A DNA stretch of 10,256 nucleotides from Candidatus Scybalocola fimicaballi (GTDB taxonomy: Bacteria > Bacteroidota > Bacteroidia > Bacteroidales > Paludibacteraceae): assembly GCA_002317115.1 (NCBI GenBank), contig DCIP01000061.1:1-10256 (forward strand), given 5' to 3'. Of this stretch, positions 7,210 to 10,256 are shown piece after piece (the first letter of the stretch is position 1; each line of letters opens with the position of its first letter). The position numbers and the translations under genes were made by a program. Under the pieces are notes generated by a model. The model ran no database searches. It saw only the letters and a program-made list of their open reading frames with translations, and was not told where the DNA came from.

Positions 7210-7254
7210 ATTAATGCCTTCAAAAATTTTAGTCGAAGAAATAATTGTTTAATA

Positions 7255-7285
7255 GTTGTATGGTCCAATAAAAAGCTTAATTTTG
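7255..7285 (+). promoter_or_regulatory. Promoter of the small-protein/retropepsin operon
   Basis: GTTG (7255-7258) is followed after 19 bases by TAATTTTG (7278-7285), a perfect -7 box. The predicted leader holds a small hairpin (GTTGG 7292-7296 with CCAAC 7305-7309) close to the transcription start, and the ATG lies at 7340. The promoter diverges from that of the 491-residue gene. The 305-base gap 7035-7339 contains the two promoters and the small leader frames and nothing else I can support. Confidence 0.5.
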
Positions 7286-7339
7286 CATTCGGTTGGTGTT
7301 TAATCCAACAGGTATGTTTAATTTTTAATTGATTTGGTA

Positions 7340-7504
7340 ATGGTAGATTTAAAGAATCCCAAATGGGAAGAGTTTGAGGTGATTAAAGCACCAGAACGAA
7401 AGAAGACAGGCAAAATGCCGTTTGTTTCATTCTATAGAGTGAAAAGAGGTGTGATTCCACGTAAAGAACATAAAATCACGGATCTTCCAGAAGGTATTCT
7501 ATGA
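7340..7504 (+). CDS. 54-residue basic protein, coupled to the retropepsin
   Basis: This small frame runs from the ATG at 7340 to a TGA at 7502-7504, and the stop overlaps the next gene's start as ATGA (7501-7504). It encodes 54 residues with 13 Lys/Arg against 8 Asp/Glu. It has no signal peptide, Cys or hydrophobic segment. It sits directly after a good promoter and hairpin leader, with ordinary Bacteroidales-like codon use, so it is the first gene of the operon. No family is recognised. Translational coupling implies a fixed ratio with the protease. It could be a substrate, inhibitor, chaperone or adaptor of the protease, all of which is inference. Confidence 0.6.
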   Translation: MVDLKNPKWEEFEVIKAPERKKTGKMPFVSFYRVKRGVIPRKEHKITDLPEGIL

Positions 7505-7938
7505 GTAGTTTTAAACTTGAGTATGGCGTACTTGCTGACGCCATTGTTACGAATGCGATTGTTATGTCGGAAGAGGAAAATATGAAAGGCAAATCAAATC
7601 CTCCATATTTTTACACTGATGCCGCTGCCTGGGATACAGGTGCACAAAATACTATTATATCACAAAAAATTGTGGATTGTTTGCACCTTACTCCATATCA
7701 GGATGCTGGTATTTTGGGAATAGGTGGTTTACAAGTTGTAAAATCCTATAAAGTGAAAGTTGGATTGCCGAACGGCAAATTAGTTCACGATTTAGAAGTT
7801 TATTGTGGAGATCTTGAAGATTATGATATCTTAATTGGTATGGATATAATCACATTGACCGATTTTTGCATCACGAATAAAGATAAGAAAACAAGATTCT
7901 CTTTTAGAACACCGTCTGAGGGAAATATTGAGCTGTAA
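7501..7938 (+). CDS. Retropepsin-like aspartic protease
   Basis: The 145-residue product has both hallmarks of the retroviral-type (retropepsin / gag-asp) protease fold: the catalytic motif D45-T46-G47-A48 with hydrophobic-Ser residues after it, and the second signature ILIGMD (residues 110-115). A Gly-rich ILGIGG segment lies between them at the usual flap position. Only one DTG is present, so the active enzyme would have to be a homodimer, as in retroviruses. There is no signal peptide or membrane segment, so it is cytoplasmic, unlike the membrane-bound rickettsial retropepsin. It overlaps the 54-residue gene by four bases and ends 19 bases before its terminator hairpin. Substrate and role are unknown. 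The fold call is strong; activity is inferred from intact motifs. Confidence 0.85.
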   Translation: MSSFKLEYGVLADAIVTNAIVMSEEENMKGKSNPPYFYTDAAAWDTGAQNTIISQKIVDCLHLTPYQDAGILGIGGLQVVKSYKVKVGLPNGKLVHDLEVYCGDLEDYDILIGMDIITLTDFCITNKDKKTRFSFRTPSEGNIEL

Positions 7939-7957
7939 GTTATAGTTTTTTAGAATA

Positions 7958-7987
7958 GGACATTCCGGTTTGGAGTGCCCTTTTTTT
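7958..7987 (+). terminator. Rho-independent terminator after the retropepsin gene
   Basis: GGACATTCC (7958-7966) pairs with GGAGTGCCC (7972-7980) with one A-C mismatch and one G-T wobble, 5-base loop, followed by seven T (7981-7987). It ends the two-gene operon. Confidence 0.75.
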
Positions 7988-8287
7988 GTGTGTGATCTAT
8001 TCTGTGTATCGTGAATCGTACTCTTTTACCAAATGCATTACATCTGCATCTTTTTGAAAAATAATTGTTTAAGTTTCTTTCGTTATCAAGCAAAGTTAAG
8101 ATAATATTGCAATCGAAACAAGCGTTCGCCTAAAAACGTTGTATGTTAAAGTACAAGACAATGTAAAAAGATGAGGCTTGAGAAAAACATAAAAGTTATT
8201 AAATAACAAAAATGTTACTATGAAAAAATTAAAGGATTTAATAGGCTACCTAAGCCAATCAATCACAACAATCAAAAATTATCGTGT
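7988..8287 (+). promoter_or_regulatory. Gene-poor AT-rich region with a weak promoter
   Basis: About 300 bases without a convincing gene. The best promoter candidate is TTCG (8079-8082), 19 bases, TAATATTG (8102-8109), one mismatch in each box. A 13-base palindrome, GTTATT-A-AATAAC, lies at 8195-8207. A 14-base word (AAATAATTGTTTAA, 8059-8072) is shared with 7239-7252. Several tiny ATG frames occur; the only one of note is at 8220-8351. Confidence 0.3.
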
Positions 8288-8351
8288 ATGGCAAAGATAC
8301 GGAAGTTTCGAGCCTCAGTTGATCACTATTCAGCGGAGACGTATTACTTGA
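8220..8351 (+). CDS. Possible 43-residue ORF overlapping the next gene
   Basis: The ATG at 8220 opens 43 codons ending at a TGA at 8349-8351, overlapping the start of the 142-residue gene by 64 bases in another frame. Its first 20 residues form a plausible Lys/Leu/Ile amphipathic helix and the tail is Arg-rich. It could be a real small gene, a leader frame, or the old N-terminus of the next gene separated by a frameshift. No Shine-Dalgarno is seen. Chance is quite possible. Confidence 0.2.
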   Translation: MKKLKDLIGYLSQSITTIKNYRVWQRYGSFEPQLITIQRRRIT

Positions 8352-8716
8352 CGGCTTTGCGAGAATCGTTGACATTTACAATTTCGACAAAAGCAATGCA
8401 CAGCAAGGCTGTTTTCCCAGACGAACAGTGTGATCGCTATGGAAAGTTGAGGGTAGGGACGGTCATTTCCGTCGTCGCAAAGACAAGCGACAATGATAAT
8501 ATTTCCTATTTTCCTGACACCACCGTCTACGAGGAAAGAACCGCTTCATCAGGAGTGACGAGGGAAGAGTATGCGTCAAGTTTGCTCAACCTTTTGGACC
8601 ATTCCCATGAGATGGATTCAACTGCGACGCGAGAAATTGTGAACGCCATCACCACCAGCAGCACCGATTTGGTCTGCAGGTTGATACGCAAAGCGTTGTT
8701 TGGAGTTAATGGTTAA
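8288..8716 (+). CDS. Hypothetical protein, 142 residues
   Basis: I do not recognise a family. The product is a soluble protein with a basic N-terminus, many Ser and Thr, an acidic middle and a C-terminal region with predicted helices (from about residue 98). There is no signal peptide, membrane span or metal motif. The frame is uninterrupted and its G+C is clearly higher than that of the flanking DNA, which supports coding. The ATG at 8288 is the only usable start: the frame is open back to 8207 but without ATG, GTG or TTG. A 43-codon frame overlaps the start. The 56-residue zinc-ribbon gene follows after 5 bases, so the two are very likely co-transcribed. Confidence 0.6.
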   Translation: MAKIRKFRASVDHYSAETYYLTALRESLTFTISTKAMHSKAVFPDEQCDRYGKLRVGTVISVVAKTSDNDNISYFPDTTVYEERTASSGVTREEYASSLLNLLDHSHEMDSTATREIVNAITTSSTDLVCRLIRKALFGVNG

Positions 8717-8721
8717 TAGTA

Positions 8722-8892
8722 ATGTTGCAGATTCATCATATAGTTTGTACAAAATGTAAATATACATTTAAGACAATGTCTGGAGGAGTTGTATATATGC
8801 CACCAAACTTGACATGTCCAAAGTGCGGTCATAAAAATGGCACTATAGGAGATATGCTTGGAACGTTGAAGAATATATTCGGAAGCAAATAA
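8722..8892 (+). CDS. 56-residue zinc-ribbon protein
   Basis: This small gene starts 5 bases after the previous stop. Its 56 residues contain two CxxC knuckles, C9-X2-C12 and C32-X2-C35, the second as CPKCGH, separated by 19 residues. That is the spacing of a rubredoxin-knuckle zinc ribbon. The segment after the ribbon (about 42-54) looks like a short amphipathic helix. Such mini-ribbons bind zinc and usually contact nucleic acid or a partner protein; no specific family is recognised. Tight spacing to the 142-residue gene and a terminator right after it define a two-gene unit. Confidence comes from the intact metal site and the operon position. Confidence 0.7.
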   Translation: MLQIHHIVCTKCKYTFKTMSGGVVYMPPNLTCPKCGHKNGTIGDMLGTLKNIFGSK

Positions 8893-8898
8893 GTCATC

Positions 8899-8947
8899 CG
8901 AAGTTTTCCAAAACTAGTGATTTGGAACTTCGAACATTCCTTTTTTT
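8899..8947 (+). terminator. Terminator after the zinc-ribbon mini-gene
   Basis: CGAAG (8899-8903) and TTCCAAA (8906-8912) pair with TTTGGAA (8921-8927) and CTTCG (8928-8932), a 12-bp stem with a 2-base bulge and 8-base loop. A run of seven T begins at 8941, 8 bases beyond the stem. A short alternative stem (GGAA 8924-8927 with TTCC 8937-8940) would abut the T run directly. Confidence 0.6.
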
Positions 8948-9043
8948 ACACCTGGCGACGGGAGACTAAGGGTGACTTTTTATGGAATAAAAAAAGTAAG
9001 CGTGTTTGGACAATTCGTATATATTGTGAAAATTTAGTAAGAT

Positions 9044-9514
9044 ATGAAAACGAAGAGAAACAAATTAATACCAGGTGATGTCCTTAGAGTCTTTCGCGGA
9101 ATTTATTACCACTACGGAGTCTATGTTGGCAATGGCAGGGTAGTGCATTTTTGTTCAACAACCAGAAATGAACTTGATGCCCTTTCCGCGGATATAGTGG
9201 AGACGTCGCTATCCCGATTCTCCAAGGGTGATCCTGTTTCTGTCGACACTCAGATAGCATCGGTGTTTGACAGGGAAGAGATAGTCCGACGAGCACGGAA
9301 TTCGATTGGCACCAAACTCGGCACTTACAATCTGCTTAGCAATAATTGTGAGCATTTCGCTAATTGGTGCAGATGTGGAAGATCCGTGTCGACGCAAGTT
9401 CGCGACGTCGACAATATCTTCAATGAGATTTTGCCAAAGGACAGTTTGCTCAGGGATATGAAAGACATTGCGTTTTTTATGTTTGGAAGAATGCAATTAT
9501 GTCGTCTAACATAA
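9044..9514 (+). CDS. LRAT-domain (NlpC/P60 superfamily) protein
   Basis: The 156-residue protein is a single LRAT (lecithin:retinol acyltransferase-like) domain, a circularly permuted papain-fold thiol enzyme. The N-terminal GDV-R (11-15) leads to H23 in the HYGVYVG strand and H35 in VVHF. The predicted nucleophile C102 lies in the diagnostic NCEHFA motif (101-106). All three predicted catalytic residues are present. Members act as acyltransferases or thiol hydrolases on lipids, and bacterial ones are mostly uncharacterised. There is no signal peptide. The last 30 residues include a hydrophobic stretch (IAFFMFGRM) that may associate with membrane, as in animal LRAT/HRASLS proteins. It follows a terminator, but no clear promoter or terminator of its own was found. 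The small-protein/GTPase unit starts 187 bases downstream with its own promoter. Confidence 0.85.
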   Translation: MKTKRNKLIPGDVLRVFRGIYYHYGVYVGNGRVVHFCSTTRNELDALSADIVETSLSRFSKGDPVSVDTQIASVFDREEIVRRARNSIGTKLGTYNLLSNNCEHFANWCRCGRSVSTQVRDVDNIFNEILPKDSLLRDMKDIAFFMFGRMQLCRLT

Positions 9515-9571
9515 AAGTGTAAGAGAAATAATCTTTTCACTGAAAAATTGTTGCAAAAAATGCATTTAAAT

Positions 9572-9602
9572 ATTGTTTTGTATCGCAAACATATTATATT
9601 TG
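9572..9602 (+). promoter_or_regulatory. Promoter of the small-protein/GTPase unit
   Basis: ATTG (9572-9575) is followed after 19 bases by TATATTTG (9595-9602), an exact TAnnTTTG box. Transcription would start near 9608, leaving a leader of about 93 bases before the ATG at 9701. Confidence 0.5.
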
Positions 9603-9623
9603 TGATAACCTTAAACAAAACAA

Positions 9624-9655
9624 GGTGATTCACCATCTATAAAAGGAGGATGGTG
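9624..9655 (+). promoter_or_regulatory. Leader with two mutually exclusive hairpins
   Basis: CACC at 9631-9634 can pair with GGTG just upstream (9624-9627, 3-base loop), or as CACCATC (9631-9637) with GATGGTG downstream (9649-9655). The loop of the longer hairpin carries a perfect Shine-Dalgarno-like AAAAGGAG. An ATG at 9650 opens a 12-codon frame (9650-9688), but it is too close to that Shine-Dalgarno for normal initiation. Alternative pairing around a ribosome-site-like sequence resembles a regulatory leader; the ligand, if any, is unknown. Confidence 0.3.
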
Positions 9656-9700
9656 GAAAGAAAGGATTTTATTAGAATTATAGACTAAACATTTGATGAT

Positions 9701-9922
9701 ATGCCAATATTTCAAATAACCACGAAGCACAGAAAGAGTGTCAATGGCATTCTGATTGAACCAGGAATGACGGTTCAGGTAGTATCCCAGAGTTTTGGTA
9801 ATCCTGTTTGTACTAATGGTGGACAGCCAGTAGTAGATGCTTTCATGCGCATTTACGGTATAGACATCAAGAAAGCAGGATGTTTGAATATGGCGGATTT
9901 GGAAGTTGAGAAGGTAGGGTAA
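9701..9922 (+). CDS. 73-residue small conserved-looking protein
   Basis: The 73-residue product is a compact soluble protein with no signal peptide or membrane span. Its N-terminal half looks beta-rich (the residue 1-31 region contains VNG, EPGM and VQVVSQS). The middle reads NPVCTNGGQPVVDAF, and the end is a Gly-Ile-Asp helix followed by LEVEKVG. From memory it resembles a family of short Bacteroidetes-only hypothetical proteins (possibly DUF6140); this was not checked and no function is known for that group. It is the first gene after its promoter and leader. The GTPase gene starts 23 bases after its stop, so the two probably share a transcript. Confidence 0.65.
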   Translation: MPIFQITTKHRKSVNGILIEPGMTVQVVSQSFGNPVCTNGGQPVVDAFMRIYGIDIKKAGCLNMADLEVEKVG

Positions 9923-9945
9923 ATGAATTAATTAAATTGAATCAT

Positions 9946-10256
9946 ATGAAAGAGATACTAACATTGTTGAATATTGCAAAAGATTTAGGATTTAACAATA
10001 TTGTTGCAGATCTTAATCGAATTGAAGAGAAAAGTAGCAATGCTAATTGTCCTCTTATTTTGCCATTGGTAGGAGAGTTCAGTTCTGGAAAAACTACATT
10101 GATCAATGCTTTGACTGATAGTAAAAAGTTGGAAACTGCAACAAAACCAACAACTGCAACAATTTATGAAGTTCATTTTGGAAGTTCAGAATGCTATGCA
10201 AATGTTTTGACAGAAGGAGGGGAAAATGTTAAGATAACTAATTTATCTGAGTTAAA
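9946..10256 (+). CDS. Dynamin-like GTPase, N-terminal part (runs off the window)
   Basis: Only the first 103 codons are in the window. A 35-residue helical lead is followed by a classic dynamin-type P-loop, G43-E-F-S-S-G48-K49-T50-T51 with LINAL after it. A Thr-rich switch I region follows (TKPTTATIYEV), which carries the G2 threonine. Bacterial dynamin-like proteins bind GTP and remodel membranes, and some act in phage resistance or in membrane repair. The remaining G motifs, stalk and membrane-binding parts would lie beyond the right edge. There is no signal peptide. The ATG at 9946 has no Shine-Dalgarno but leaves a full G domain. It follows the 73-residue gene by 23 bases in a probable operon. 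The family call is sound; its role here is unknown. Confidence 0.85.
   Translation, partial: MKEILTLLNIAKDLGFNNIVADLNRIEEKSSNANCPLILPLVGEFSSGKTTLINALTDSKKLETATKPTTATIYEVHFGSSECYANVLTEGGENVKITNLSEL

Noticed and set aside
7105..7248. Minus-strand 47-codon stop-free stretch as a truncated gene remnant
   Set aside because: It reads somewhat protein-like but has no start codon, and a good promoter (7179-7209) lies within it. A chance open frame in AT-rich DNA or a leader is more likely than a pseudogene; only the downstream 13-codon part is kept as a possible leader ORF.
8949..8990. CACC...GGGTG pairing followed by T5, as a second terminator before the LRAT gene
   Set aside because: The stem is only four to five pairs with a bulge and a large loop; a stronger hairpin with T7 precedes it.
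9005..9026. TTTG plus TATATATTG as the LRAT promoter
   Set aside because: The spacing is about 9 bases and the -7 box is imperfect, so it does not fit the 19-21 base pattern seen at the other promoters here.
9209..9496. Minus-strand frame of 95 codons antisense to the LRAT gene
   Set aside because: It is opposite a gene with an intact predicted catalytic triad, without its own signals.
1..10256. CRISPR arrays, tRNA or rRNA genes, insertion-sequence ends
   Set aside because: I looked for regularly spaced repeats, tRNA cloverleafs with CCA or T-arm words, and terminal inverted repeats with target duplications; none was found by eye.

Overview
The window reads as a chromosomal stretch from a member of the Bacteroidales (Bacteroides/Prevotella-like). 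The grounds are promoter-like motifs of the Bacteroidetes type (TTTG or a near match, about 19 bases, then TAnnTTTG), AT-rich intergenic regions, mostly weak or absent Shine-Dalgarno sequences, and a Nif3-family gene followed directly by a coiled-coil C4 zinc-ribbon gene. No tRNA, rRNA, CRISPR array, transposase or integrase was seen.

Left part, 1-4800 (housekeeping, plus strand). The first 292 bases hold no protein gene. They carry a plus-strand promoter for the first gene and, on the minus strand, a promoter and a terminator about 105 bases apart that could bound a small RNA. Then come an RlmD/RumA-type 23S rRNA uracil-C5 methyltransferase with its own terminator, a membrane-anchored metallophosphoesterase, a Nif3-like dinuclear-metal protein and a zinc-ribbon coiled-coil protein. 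The last three are 2 bases apart and look like one operon, closed by a strong terminator at 4771-4799.

Middle part, 4801-7260 (orphans). A small secreted protein of unknown function (plus strand) converges on a 491-residue protein of unknown function (minus strand), and one terminator hairpin lies between them. The minus-strand gene has a good promoter and a 140-base leader with two tiny open frames chained to it by ATGA stop/start overlaps.

Right part, 7261-10256 (accessory-looking, plus strand). Small genes sit in short transcription units separated by terminators: a 54-residue basic protein translationally coupled (ATGA) to a retropepsin-like aspartic protease; a 142-residue orphan followed after 5 bases by a 56-residue zinc-ribbon protein; an LRAT-type papain-fold (NlpC/P60 superfamily) protein; and a 73-residue small protein followed by the start of a dynamin-like P-loop GTPase that runs off the window. 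The retropepsin, LRAT-fold protein and dynamin-like GTPase are families often found in accessory or conflict-related gene neighbourhoods. Whether they form one system here is inference: the terminators and separate promoters suggest several independent units. The best candidates for undescribed biology are the small-protein/retropepsin pair, the LRAT and small-protein/GTPase cluster with its switch-like leader, the coupled leader frames before the 491-residue gene, and the minus-strand small-RNA candidate at the left edge.
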